A DNA stretch of 64,000 nucleotides from Alphaproteobacteria bacterium (GCA_009377445.1 WHUA01000005.1:186001-250000); one strand, 5' to 3'; positions 35,299 to 43,592 are shown, numbered from the stretch's first letter. The notes: generated by a model from the sequence alone, not told the origin. Translations and numbers: made by a program.

Positions 35299-36180
35299 TC
35301 AGTATCGCCTCATCGTCGCATGCAAGGCCAGCCGCGCCGTCAGCAGCCCGGGGCGCTGGCCAAGGCGTGCATCGAACACGTCGAAGCCGGCGCGCGCCAG
35401 CCGGCGGAGATGGCCGTCCGCCAGCACCGCAGGCAGCAGCGCGGGCAACGCGTCCGGCGGCACTTCGCGGCGGAGCGTCCGCGCTTCGGCGAGATAGCCT
35501 CGGGCGCGTCCGGCAAGCGCCCGCACCGCGGCGGCGAGCTGCGGCGTGGGCTTCAGCTCGGACAGGGCGCGCCGGTCGACGGCAAACTCCGCTTCGAGGT
35601 CCTGCGGCAGGTAGATCCGTCCCTGGCGCAGATGGTGCGGCATCGCGCGCAGCAGGCCGACGAGCGCCCAGGCGATCCCGACGGCCCGTCCCGCCGCCAT
35701 CGCCGCCGGATGCGCGGCGCCGAGCGCTTCGAGCGCCAGCCATACCAGCGTCGACGACGTCGACTCGGCATAGCCGATCAGGTCGTCCGTGGTCTTCGGC
35801 GGCTCGTCGTAGAGATCGAATGCGCGGGCATCGATGAGGCGGTCGAAATGCGCGCGCGTGAGGCCCCGTGTGCGGACGAGTTCCGCCAGCGGCTCCGAAA
35901 CCGCGTGGCGGCGCACCGGCCCGCCGGCGTAGGCCTCCTCGAGCGCTTCCCGCCACCACTGCAGGCGAATCTCGCCCAGCATCGGCTCGCTGACGCTTTC
36001 CCGGACCTTCGCGATCTCGATGTTGAATGCATACAGCGTCAGCAGCGACTCGCGCCGCGCCGGCCGCGCATAGAGGGCGGCGAGGAAGCGATCCGGGTCG
36101 TGCCGGTGCACTTCCGCGCCGCAGTAGGACAGCTCTTCCTCTCGATTCGCCAATGCCTTGCCTTCCGAACGCCACGTCAC
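35299..36180 (-). CDS. Squalene/phytoene synthase-fold protein, NDUFAF6-like
   Basis: About 293 residues with the isoprenoid-synthase helical fold of the squalene/phytoene synthase family. At the first Asp-rich position the protein has EIAKVRESVSEPMLGEIRLQWW, without the paired Asp needed for diphosphate chemistry, and the second motif is only YLPQDL. This pattern fits the NDUFAF6 (complex I assembly) branch better than carotenoid or squalene synthesis. The start is uncertain: a GTG at 36180, or a TTG at 36153 preceded by GGAAGG. In alphaproteobacteria this gene commonly accompanies yajC, secDF and the Mth938-like gene, which here lie 1.6 kb away. Confidence 0.8.
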   Translation of the reverse strand: MTWRSEGKALANREEELSYCGAEVHRHDPDRFLAALYARPARRESLLTLYAFNIEIAKVRESVSEPMLGEIRLQWWREALEEAYAGGPVRRHAVSEPLAELVRTRGLTRAHFDRLIDARAFDLYDEPPKTTDDLIGYAESTSSTLVWLALEALGAAHPAAMAAGRAVGIAWALVGLLRAMPHHLRQGRIYLPQDLEAEFAVDRRALSELKPTPQLAAAVRALAGRARGYLAEARTLRREVPPDALPALLPAVLADGHLRRLARAGFDVFDARLGQRPGLLTARLALHATMRRY

Positions 36181-36216
36181 AACGCCAAGTGTTTTATACC
36201 TGTCTACCGCGTGTGC

Positions 36217-36222
36217 TATAGT
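36217..36222 (+). promoter_or_regulatory. Possible -10 element for the urate-oxidase-type gene
   Basis: TATAGT lies 36 bases before the ATG at 36258 in the divergent gap; an AT-rich stretch about 20 bases upstream (GTTTTATACC) could serve as a poor -35. Low certainty. Confidence 0.3.
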
Positions 36223-36257
36223 GTCGCAGTATCAGTCTCATGGGGGAGAGGCAACGG

Positions 36258-36860
36258 ATGGCTGCCATACTACAGAACTTGACGAAGACGATCGTGGCCG
36301 GGTTCGTGCTCGCGGTCATATTGTTCATCATTTACGCGACGCAGGAGTACGAAAACACCGCTTTCTGGAAGTTCCTGTTCCGCTGGTTCCACGTCCTGAG
36401 CGGAATCATGTGGATCGGCATGCTGTGGTATTTCAACTTCGTGCAGACGCCGAGCATGCCCAAGATTCCGGACGAGCAGAAGCCGGCGATCACCAAGTTC
36501 ATCGCGCCGGCGGCGCTGTTCTGGTTCCGCTGGGGCGCGATGGCGACGATCGTCACCGGCCTTATTCTCGCCATGCTCAACGGCTATCTGGTCGATGCGA
36601 TCACGCTCGGCGCGACCTCGAAAGTGCTCGGCCATACGATGATCGGCATCGGCATGTGGCTCGGCATTATCATGTGGTTCAACGTCTGGTTCATCATCTG
36701 GCCGAACCAGAAGAAGATACTGGGCATCGTGCCGGCGGACGCCGCGGCGAAGGCCGCTGCCGGCCGCACGGCGGGGCTGACCTCGCGCATCAACACGCTT
36801 CTCTCGATACCGATGCTGTTCGCCATGGTGTCCGCGCAAAACCTCTTCGCCACATCCTAG
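36258..36860 (+). CDS. Urate oxidase N-terminal-type (PuuD-like) membrane protein
   Basis: 200 residues, with five or so hydrophobic helices. It matches the integral-membrane domain of PuuD-type urate hydroxylase: RWFHVLSGIMWIGMLWYFNFVQTP, then WFRWGAMATIVTGL, GHTMIGIGMWLG and WFIIWPNQKKILGI. Conserved His in RWFHVLSG and GHTMIG could bind haem. Full PuuD has a C-terminal cytochrome c domain, absent here, so this is the stand-alone form whose function is unknown; urate oxidation is not safe to assume. The ATG at 36258 has GGGGGAGAGG upstream. It is monocistronic by context and followed by a strong terminator. Confidence 0.85.
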   Translation: MAAILQNLTKTIVAGFVLAVILFIIYATQEYENTAFWKFLFRWFHVLSGIMWIGMLWYFNFVQTPSMPKIPDEQKPAITKFIAPAALFWFRWGAMATIVTGLILAMLNGYLVDAITLGATSKVLGHTMIGIGMWLGIIMWFNVWFIIWPNQKKILGIVPADAAAKAAAGRTAGLTSRINTLLSIPMLFAMVSAQNLFATS

Positions 36861-36938
36861 GATCCATCCTGGAAAGTCGCGAAGAGCGGCACTAGGTTAA
36901 CCTCAGGGACCCACCCTGAGAGACGAACATCCTCATCA
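36861..36938 (+). other. Structured 3' region before the terminator
   Basis: Between the stop at 36860 and the terminator are several short palindromes, including CTCAGGG and CCCTGAG (36903-36920). It could be a long 3' UTR or a small RNA released from the 3' end of the mRNA. I do not recognise a known RNA family. Confidence 0.3.
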
Positions 36939-36973
36939 GGGCCGGGCCCCAACGGGCTCGGCCCAATCTTTTT
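36939..36973 (+). terminator. Intrinsic terminator
   Basis: GGGCCGGGCCC and GGGCTCGGCCC form an 11-bp stem (one G-T pair) around CAAC, followed by AATCTTTTTG. It lies 79 bases after the urate-oxidase-type gene and before sodB, so sodB should have its own promoter. Confidence 0.85.
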
Positions 36974-37055
36974 GATAGGTCAGGCAGCCGACCGTCCGCG
37001 CCGCGGGCGGGCGGCGCGCCATCTTTGTTCCAATACGAACTTCCAAGGAGTCGTA

Positions 37056-37655
37056 ATGACTATCGAACTTCCTCCGTTGCCATACGAGCAGAACGCGCTC
37101 GAACCCCATATCTCCGCCAACACCCTTTCCTTCCACTACGGCAAGCACCACCAGGTTTACGTCACCAACCTCAACAACTTGATCAAAGACAGCCCGCTCG
37201 CGGGCAAGAGCCTGGAAGAGATCGTCAAGGCGACCGCCGGAAAGGCCGACAAGGCGGGCATCTTCAACAACGCCGCCCAGGTTTGGAACCACACCTTCTA
37301 CTGGCATTCGATGAAGCCCGGCGGCGGCGGCAAGCCCACCGGCAAGGTCGCGGATAAGATCCACGCCGATTTCGGCGGCTTCGACAAGTTCGCCGAGGAA
37401 TTCAAGAATGCCGGCGCGACGCAGTTCGGCAGCGGCTGGGCTTGGCTCGTGCTCGACGGCGGCAAGCTGAAGGTGACCAAGACGGCCAACGCCGACCTGC
37501 CGCTGGCGCACGGCCAGACGGCGATCCTCACCATGGATGTGTGGGAGCACGCCTACTATCTCGACTACCAGAACGCCCGCCCCAGCTATATCCAGACCTT
37601 CCTCGACAAGCTGGTGAACTGGGACTTCGCGAACAAGAATCTCGGGGAGGGCTGA
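37056..37655 (+). CDS. sodB: Superoxide dismutase (Fe type)
   Basis: 199 residues. Fe/Mn superoxide dismutase fold: FHYGKHHQVYV near the N-terminus (first His ligand), NNAAQVWNHTFYW (second His, with Gln in the position typical of the iron enzyme), QFGSGWAWLV, and the final ligands Asp and His in MDVWEHAYYLDYQN. It converts superoxide to oxygen and peroxide in the cytosol. The ATG at 37056 follows AAGGAG. A family C element lies right after the stop. Confidence 0.96.
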   Translation: MTIELPPLPYEQNALEPHISANTLSFHYGKHHQVYVTNLNNLIKDSPLAGKSLEEIVKATAGKADKAGIFNNAAQVWNHTFYWHSMKPGGGGKPTGKVADKIHADFGGFDKFAEEFKNAGATQFGSGWAWLVLDGGKLKVTKTANADLPLAHGQTAILTMDVWEHAYYLDYQNARPSYIQTFLDKLVNWDFANKNLGEG

Positions 37656-37673
37656 GGCGAGCCTGGCTGCTCC

Positions 37674-37798
37674 TCCCTCTCCGCCCCCCGGGGCGGAGAG
37701 GGTCGGGGTGAGGTGGGGGCGGCACGGCAAAAAGCGTGAGCGCCACCTCACCCGGCGCGCTTCGCGCGCCACCCTCTCCGCCCGTGGGCGGAGAGGGG
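37674..37798. repeat. Family C element, copy C2
   Basis: TCCCTCTCCGCCCC... through ...GGGCGGAGAGGGG. It shares with C1 the internal AGGTGGGGG, CGGCACGGCAAA and CACCTCACCCGGCGCGCTTCG blocks in the same order. It lies between the convergent sodB and Mth938-like genes. Confidence 0.7.
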
Positions 37799-37812
37799 AT
37801 GATCGGAATGGC

Positions 37813-38202
37813 TCAGAGCGCGATCAAGGCGGCGGCGACGCGGCGCGCTTCGGCCATCAGGACGTTGAACGTCCGGCACGCGGCGCCGGTGTCCATGACG
37901 TCGCAGCCTATGCCCTGGGCGCGGAGCGCGCTTCGCAGCGCGCCCGGGAGCGGCATCAGGCGCGGGCCGCAGCCGATGAGCAGGATCTCGACGGCGGGGT
38001 CGGCGGCAAGCACATCGGCGAAGGCTTCGAGCGACAGCTCCGCCATCGCCCCGACTGGCCACGCGACCACAGGCCAAGCGACCGTGCGCTCGGGAAACAC
38101 CAGCACGGAGCCGCCATGCGATACGCCGGAAATGCGGAAGCGCCCCGGGCCGTAGCTTTCGATGACTTGGCGGCCCTGAGGGATCTCCGGCGTGATTTCC
38201 AT
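37813..38202 (-). CDS. Mth938-like (DUF498) protein, NDUFAF3-type
   Basis: 129 residues of the Mth938/NDUFAF3 family: ESYGPGRFRISGVSHGGSVLVFP near the start, VEILLIGCGP in the middle, and IGCDVMDTGAACRTFNVLMAE at the end. The mitochondrial relative is a complex I assembly factor; the bacterial role is unknown. Its start lies 22 bases after the yajC stop on the same strand, so the two are co-transcribed. In the usual alphaproteobacterial order secD and secF lie between these genes; here there is no room for them. Confidence 0.87.
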   Translation of the reverse strand: MEITPEIPQGRQVIESYGPGRFRISGVSHGGSVLVFPERTVAWPVVAWPVGAMAELSLEAFADVLAADPAVEILLIGCGPRLMPLPGALRSALRAQGIGCDVMDTGAACRTFNVLMAEARRVAAALIAL

Positions 38203-38224
38203 GCGTTGCGGTCAGGCGTCGCGA

Positions 38225-38614
38225 TTAGCTGGCCGAGACGCCGCCGGAGGATTTTTCGCTCTTGTCGCTCTTGTCGCTTTTTTCGGCTTTATCGCTTCTC
38301 GGGGCAGGCTCGGTCTTCGACAGGACATCGGTGATGGTCCCGCGCACGACGCGAACCTTGACCGCCTCGGCGATCTGGACGACGACCTCGCTGTCGTTGA
38401 TCACCTTGGTCACGGTGCCGTAGATGCCGCCGCCGGTGACTATCTTGTCGCCGCGGCGAATGCCGCCCAGCATCTCGCGGTGCTGCTTGGCCTTCTTCTG
38501 CTGCGGCCGGATCAGCAGGAAGTAGAAAACGGCGAAAATCAGCGCCATCGGGAGAATGAAACCCAGCGTGTCCCCACCCCCGACGCCTTGTGCCCATGCA
38601 GTCGAAATAAACAT
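38225..38614 (-). CDS. yajC: Sec translocon accessory protein YajC
   Basis: 129 residues. One membrane helix (LGFILPMALIFAVFYFLLIRPQQKKAKQH, the YajC hallmark), then a small cytosolic domain with MLGGIRRGDKIVTGGGIYGTVTKV, and a Lys/Ser/Asp-rich tail (SDKAEKSDKSDKSEK). It associates with SecDF in the inner membrane. The ATG at 38614 has GGAGA upstream. It is followed directly by the Mth938-like gene, without secD or secF. Confidence 0.94.
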   Translation of the reverse strand: MFISTAWAQGVGGGDTLGFILPMALIFAVFYFLLIRPQQKKAKQHREMLGGIRRGDKIVTGGGIYGTVTKVINDSEVVVQIAEAVKVRVVRGTITDVLSKTEPAPRSDKAEKSDKSDKSEKSSGGVSAS

Positions 38615-38832
38615 CCAGCTCTCCCAAGTTGCGCATCCGCGCCGGTCGCGGACTATAACCGCGCGCACCGTAAACTCAACCGTCCCTAATGACCAGTATG
38701 CCGGCAAAATCGCCGCATTGCCTAGCCGGGCGGACGATTGACCCGCTTGCGCCGTATGGTAGGTTCCCCGCCGAGGCTCCCTCGGCTCGAGGGCCGGTCG
38801 CAGCGGAAGGACCTCTCCGGAATATCGATGCC

Positions 38833-39696
38833 ATGAGCGAGAACGACAAGACCGAAAAACTGCTGGCGCGGATTGCCGGCGCGCTCGAGCGGCTGGCGCC
38901 GGCCGGCCGTGCGGAGCCCGATTTCGATGCCGCCGGCGCCTTCGTCTGGCGCGCGGAGAAGGCGTCGCTCGAGCCGGTCGAAACGGTCAACCGCGTGGAC
39001 CTGTCGCTGCTCAAGGGCATCGAGCGGCAGGTCGCCATATTGCTGGAAAATACCCGCCGCTTCGCCGACGGCCTGCCGGCCAACAACGCGCTGCTGTGGG
39101 GCGCGCGCGGGACCGGCAAGAGCTCGCTCGTCAAGGCGGTGCACGCCGCGGTCGGCGGCGAGAAGGGACGCGGCCTCGTGCTCATCGAAATTCATCGGGA
39201 GGACGTCCCCAGCCTGCCGCAGTTGCTGGGGTCCCTCCGCAGCACCCGGCGCCGCTGTATCGTCTTCTGCGACGACCTTTCCTTCGACGGCCACGACGCG
39301 AGCTACAAATCGCTGAAGGCCGTGCTCGAAGGCGGCATCGAGGGGCGGCCCGAAAACGTGCTGTTCTACGCCACCTCCAACCGCCGCCACCTGCTGCCGC
39401 GCGACATGATGGAGAACGAGCGGTCGACCGCGATCAATCCGTCCGAGGCGGTCGAGGAGAAGGTGTCCCTCTCCGACCGCTTCGGCCTCTGGCTCGGCTT
39501 CCACAATTGCGACCAGGACACCTATTTCGCGATGATCCAAGGCTACATCCGCTACTTCGGGCTGAAGGCGGACAAGATCGACTGGAAAGCGGAAGCGAGG
39601 GAGTGGTCAGTCACCCGCGGCGCGCGCTCGGGCCGCGTCGCGTGGCAGTACATCCAGGACCTCGCCGGCCGCCTCGGGCAACGCCTGGACGGGTAG
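38833..39696 (+). CDS. DUF815 family AAA-type ATPase
   Basis: About 287 residues. Walker A is GARGTGKSSLVKA, Walker B is RCIVFCDDLSFD, a sensor-1-like YATSNRRHLLPRD follows, and there is a C-terminal helical lid (ARSGRVAWQYIQDLAG). The family is common next to yajC in alphaproteobacteria and is of unknown function. The ATG at 38833 is chosen because the first residues (MSENDKTEKLLARIAGALERL) match the family's helical start; the upstream extension is unlike protein. It is divergent from yajC. Confidence 0.88.
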   Translation: MSENDKTEKLLARIAGALERLAPAGRAEPDFDAAGAFVWRAEKASLEPVETVNRVDLSLLKGIERQVAILLENTRRFADGLPANNALLWGARGTGKSSLVKAVHAAVGGEKGRGLVLIEIHREDVPSLPQLLGSLRSTRRRCIVFCDDLSFDGHDASYKSLKAVLEGGIEGRPENVLFYATSNRRHLLPRDMMENERSTAINPSEAVEEKVSLSDRFGLWLGFHNCDQDTYFAMIQGYIRYFGLKADKIDWKAEAREWSVTRGARSGRVAWQYIQDLAGRLGQRLDG

Positions 39697-39810
39697 AGGC
39701 GCGGACCTATCTTGTAATGAATTCGTCACCACGGCCGGTTTGATTTTGCGTCCCATGCCTGATACAGAATTCACCGCTCTTTCCTTGAATGCGTGAAAGG
39801 AAGACGGTTG

Positions 39811-39876
39811 ATGGCCACCTCGGACAAAACCGCGCACGCCGGAAGCGTTAGCGTTCGACCGCGGCGGGCATGGTGA
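39811..39876 (+). CDS. 21-codon upstream ORF overlapping the next gene start
   Basis: ATG at 39811 with AAGGAAG about seven bases upstream, 21 codons (MATSDKTAHAGSVSVRPRRAW), ending at TGA 39874-39876. The ATG of the following membrane protein gene (39870) lies inside its last codons in another frame. That ATG has no ribosome site of its own, so this ORF may deliver ribosomes to it by translational coupling. Conservation is unknown, and it may be only a spurious short frame. Confidence 0.4.
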   Translation: MATSDKTAHAGSVSVRPRRAW

Positions 39877-40898
39877 ACCAGAGCTATCGGGCCAAACATT
39901 CCGCCAGCGAGCATCGGCTGACATCCCGCATGAAAGTAAAGTCATATATCTGGCCGGCTATCGGGCTTTGCGCGGTCGGGTTCTGCGTCTGGCTGCTCTA
40001 TCGCGATCTGCGCGGGCTTTCGCTTGTCGACGTGACCGACAGCCTGCAGGCGATCTCGGGGCTGCACTGGGCGCTCGCCGCCGGCGGCGCCGTTGTCGCC
40101 TATGCCGCGCTCGCGGGATACGACCGCATCGCCCTCATGCATCTGGGAAAGCCGCTGCCGTGGCTGTTCATCACGGTGTGCTCGTTCACGGCCTATGCGC
40201 TCGCGCACAATATCGGAGCCTCGGTGCTGTCGGGCGCGGTGGTGCGCTACCGGGCCTACACCTCGCAGGGCTTGAGCGGTGCGGAAGTGGGCGTCCTGGT
40301 CGCGCTGTGCTCGTTCACCTTCATGCTCGGCACGGTATTCCTGGGCGGCTGCGTCCTCCTGATCGCGCCCGAGATCGGCGAGCGATTCTTCATGCACCTT
40401 CCGCTCAGCCTTCCCTCGGTCGCCGCCGTCGTCATGCTGGCTTTCGTCTTCTTCTACGTGCTGGGCGGCTGGCTGCGTTTCCCGCCGCTGCGGATCGGCA
40501 GCAGCTTCCGCATCCACTATCCGCGGCTGCCGATCATCGCCAAGCAACTCGTCGTCGGGCCCATGGAACTGATCGGCGCGGCGAGCATCATCTACTTCGC
40601 ATTGCCGGAGGCGGGCAATCCGGGTTTCCTGATCGTGCTCGGGATCTTTCTCGCCTCGTTCTCGGTCGCCCTCCTGTCGCACGCGCCGGGCGGCCTCGGC
40701 GTCCTGGAGGTCCTGTTCCTCACCGGACTGCCCGAGATCGATCCGGCATCGGTCCTGGCCGCCCTTCTCGTCTTCCGGCTGTTCTATCTGCTCATACCCT
40801 TGGGGCTGTCCCTCGTCGCAATCCTCCTGTTCGAGCGATCCCAGTTGTTGCGAAAGGCCGGAGCGAAGCCGATATTGCATGATCCGCAAGGCTCATGA
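39870..40898 (+). CDS. LPG-synthase-type (UPF0104) membrane protein
   Basis: 342 residues from the ATG at 39870, or 322 from 39930 (MKVKSYIW). About eight hydrophobic helices. It matches the transmembrane half of lysylphosphatidylglycerol synthase (UPF0104 family): HNIGASVLSGAVVRYRAYTSQGLS and SHAPGGLGVLEVLFL are the family signatures. The soluble aminoacyl-transferase domain (DUF2156) is absent, so lipid lysinylation is not expected from this protein alone; a flippase-like or lipid-related membrane role is possible. It is followed after 57 bases by an HpnN-like exporter in the same direction, suggesting a shared lipid function. Confidence 0.87.
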   Translation: MVNQSYRAKHSASEHRLTSRMKVKSYIWPAIGLCAVGFCVWLLYRDLRGLSLVDVTDSLQAISGLHWALAAGGAVVAYAALAGYDRIALMHLGKPLPWLFITVCSFTAYALAHNIGASVLSGAVVRYRAYTSQGLSGAEVGVLVALCSFTFMLGTVFLGGCVLLIAPEIGERFFMHLPLSLPSVAAVVMLAFVFFYVLGGWLRFPPLRIGSSFRIHYPRLPIIAKQLVVGPMELIGAASIIYFALPEAGNPGFLIVLGIFLASFSVALLSHAPGGLGVLEVLFLTGLPEIDPASVLAALLVFRLFYLLIPLGLSLVAILLFERSQLLRKAGAKPILHDPQGS

Positions 40899-40955
40899 CC
40901 GGTGCGGCGGAGTCTGCGTTCTCGCCTGATGACGCCGCGCAGCAGGAACCGATAA

Positions 40956-43592
40956 GTGCCTGAAGACCATCGAAACTCCCGGCGACGCGTGGTCGCCCGC
41001 CATGCTCCTTCCCTGCGGGCTTTCTTGCGGCGCTGGGTGGAGCGCTGCTACCGCCACGCGCTCCTGGTGGTCATAGCCTGCGTCGCAGCGGCCTCCCTCG
41101 CCGGCGTGTATGCCGCCGGAAATCTCAGCATCGACACCGATACCGCGAAGATGATGTCGCCTGATCTGCCGTGGCGTCAGGCGCAGATCGACTACGACAA
41201 GGCCTTTCCGCGCGATCTCGACCTGTCCATCGTCATCGACGCCCCGACCGCGGAGGCGGCCGGCGACGCCGCATCGGCGCTCGCGGCGCGGCTCAAGGCG
41301 CGGCGCGATCTCTTCGTCGCCGTGCAGACCCCCGGCGAACGGCCGTATTTTCGCAAGAACGGACTCTTGTTCCTGCCGCCGGAGGAATTGGCGGACCTCA
41401 CCGACCAGCTCATCGAGATGCAGCCGATGATCGGCAGCCTCGCGGCCGACCCCACGCTGCGCGGCCTGTTCGGCACGCTCGGCATGGCCCTCGACGGCAT
41501 CGCCGAGGGTCGCGCCGATCTCAGCATGCTGGAAAAGCCTTTGGAGCCGGTTGCCGAAGCCGTGGAGGCGGCCGTCGCCGGCCGGCCGGAGCCGATTTCG
41601 TGGCAGGCCCTGCTGACAGGGCGCGGCGCCGGCGAATCAGGCCGCAGCTTCGTGCTGGCCGAGCCGATACGCGATTTCGGCGCCCTCGAGCCGGGAGCGC
41701 AGGCGCGCGCCGCGGTGCGCGAGGAGGCGGCGGCGCTCGGCCTGACGCTCGAGAACGGCTTCCGCGTGCGCCAGACGGGCTCGGTGGCGCTGAACGACGA
41801 AGAGTTCAGCACGGTCGCAGAAGGCACCGGCGCGGCGACCATCGGCGCGTTCCTGCTGGTCTGCGCGATCCTCTACCTGGCGCTTCGTTCCTGGCGCCTG
41901 GTCCTGGCGAACCAGATCACGCTCCTGGTCGGATTGGTGCTGACCGCCGGGTTCGCCGCCCTGGCGGTCGGCACGCTCAACTTGATCTCGGTGGCGTTTG
42001 CCGTGCTGTTCGTCGGCATCGCGGTGGATTTCGGCATCCAGTACGCCGTGCTTTACCGCAGCGAGCGCCACCGGGTCGATGACCTGAGAACGGCGCTGAG
42101 CAGCAGCGCCGGCCATGTCGCGGGCGGCCTCACGCTTGCGACGCTGGCGTTGATGGCCGGGTTCTTCTCCTTCCTGCCGACCGATTACCGGGGCGTTTCG
42201 GAGCTCGGCCTGATAGCCGGCGTCGGCATGGGTATCGCGCTCTTCCTCAACTTCACGCTGCTGCCGGCGCTGCTGACGCTGCTCAAGCCCGGCGGCGAGC
42301 AGGAGCCGATCGGCTATGCCTGGGCTGCGCCGATCGACCGCTTCCTCGTGCGGCGGCGGTACGGCGTGCTGGCGGCCGCAGCCGCCGTCGCGGTCATCGG
42401 GCTCGCGCTGTTGCCGAGCCTCACCTTCGATTTCAATCCCCTGCACCTGAAGGACCCGAGCACGGAGTCGGTCTCCACGCTGCGGGACCTGATGGACGAC
42501 CCCCTCACCTCGCCCAATTCCGTCGACGTTCTGGTGCCCGATGCAGCCGCTGCCAAGAGCATGGCGGCGCGGCTCGACGCCTTGCCGGAGGTCGACCGGG
42601 TGATGACCCTGGCGAGCTTCGTGCCGGCCAAGCAGCGGGAGAAACTGGACATCCTGGCCGATGCCAAGCTCGTGCTGCTGCCCTCGCTTTCGGCCGAGCC
42701 GTCGGCGGGGCCGAACGCCGACGCCGACGCGCTCGCCGCCATGCGTCTCTGCATCGAGAAGCTGGAGAAGGCGGCGGCCGGCCAGGCGCCGGATCATTCG
42801 CTGCTGCGGCTCGCCGCCGCGCTGAAATCGGCCGTCGCCGAGGGCGCCGAGGCGCTGCCCCTGCTCCGGCAGAACCTGATGGCCGATTTTCCCAAACGGA
42901 TGGACGACCTTCGCCTGGCGCTGCAAGCGGAGCCGGTGAGCCTGACGTCGCTGCCGGCCGATCTCAAGCGGGACTGGGTCGCCGCCGACGGGCGCTACAA
43001 GGTCACTGCCTATCCCGAAGGCGACGGCCGTTCCAACGCGGTCCTGAGCCGCTTCGTCGACGCGGTGCGCACCGTGGCGCCCGCTCCCGTCGGCACGCCC
43101 GTCTCGATCCAGGAAGCGGGCAACACGGTGGTGACCGCCTTTATGACGGCGGGGACGCTGGCCTTCGTCTTCATCACCCTTCTGCTGCGGTTCGCCTTGG
43201 GCCGCTGGCTGGACGTGGCGCTGGTCCTGGCGCCGCTGGGACTGGCCGCGCTGCTCACCGTCATCACCAGCGTTGCCGGCGGCCTGCCGATCAATTTCGC
43301 CAACATCATCACGCTGCCGCTGCTGCTCGGCATCGGCGTCGCCTTCGACATCTACTTCGTCGTCAACTGGCGCGGCGGCATCACCCACCCACTGCAATCG
43401 AGCACCGCCCGCGCCATCCTGTTCAGCGCGCTGACCACCGTTTGCGCCTTCGGAAGCCTGGCGCTGTCCAGCCATCCCGGCACCGCCGACATGGGCATCC
43501 TGCTCACGATCTCGCTGTTCTATGCGCTCCTGTGCACGCTGTTCGTCCTGCCGGCGATGCTGGCCGCCGCCACGCCGTACCGGTCCCGATAG
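40956..43592 (+). CDS. hpnN: MMPL/RND family exporter, hopanoid transporter HpnN-like
   Basis: 878 residues with the MMPL layout: one helix near residues 34-54, a periplasmic loop, five helices (about 290-450), a second single helix (about 468-488), a second loop, and a final five-helix block. The N-terminal loop contains QPMIGSLAADPTLRGLFGTL, typical of HpnN, which carries hopanoids to the outer membrane. RND relay signatures are GIAVDFGIQYAVLYRSER and GIGVAFDIYFVVNWRGG, each with the Asp expected for proton coupling. The start is a GTG with AGGAA upstream. No other hopanoid gene is in the window, so the substrate assignment rests on similarity only. Confidence 0.85.
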   Translation: MPEDHRNSRRRVVARHAPSLRAFLRRWVERCYRHALLVVIACVAAASLAGVYAAGNLSIDTDTAKMMSPDLPWRQAQIDYDKAFPRDLDLSIVIDAPTAEAAGDAASALAARLKARRDLFVAVQTPGERPYFRKNGLLFLPPEELADLTDQLIEMQPMIGSLAADPTLRGLFGTLGMALDGIAEGRADLSMLEKPLEPVAEAVEAAVAGRPEPISWQALLTGRGAGESGRSFVLAEPIRDFGALEPGAQARAAVREEAAALGLTLENGFRVRQTGSVALNDEEFSTVAEGTGAATIGAFLLVCAILYLALRSWRLVLANQITLLVGLVLTAGFAALAVGTLNLISVAFAVLFVGIAVDFGIQYAVLYRSERHRVDDLRTALSSSAGHVAGGLTLATLALMAGFFSFLPTDYRGVSELGLIAGVGMGIALFLNFTLLPALLTLLKPGGEQEPIGYAWAAPIDRFLVRRRYGVLAAAAAVAVIGLALLPSLTFDFNPLHLKDPSTESVSTLRDLMDDPLTSPNSVDVLVPDAAAAKSMAARLDALPEVDRVMTLASFVPAKQREKLDILADAKLVLLPSLSAEPSAGPNADADALAAMRLCIEKLEKAAAGQAPDHSLLRLAAALKSAVAEGAEALPLLRQNLMADFPKRMDDLRLALQAEPVSLTSLPADLKRDWVAADGRYKVTAYPEGDGRSNAVLSRFVDAVRTVAPAPVGTPVSIQEAGNTVVTAFMTAGTLAFVFITLLLRFALGRWLDVALVLAPLGLAALLTVITSVAGGLPINFANIITLPLLLGIGVAFDIYFVVNWRGGITHPLQSSTARAILFSALTTVCAFGSLALSSHPGTADMGILLTISLFYALLCTLFVLPAMLAAATPYRSR

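Noticed and set aside
35299..36180. Squalene/phytoene synthase giving carotenoids or hopanoids
   Set aside because: The Asp-rich catalytic motifs are missing and no other carotenoid or hopanoid synthesis gene is present; NDUFAF6-like is a better fit.
40956..43592. MMPL protein as a SecDF substitute explaining the missing secDF
   Set aside because: The loop sequence matches HpnN-type exporters and lacks SecD/SecF motifs; neighbouring position alone is not evidence.
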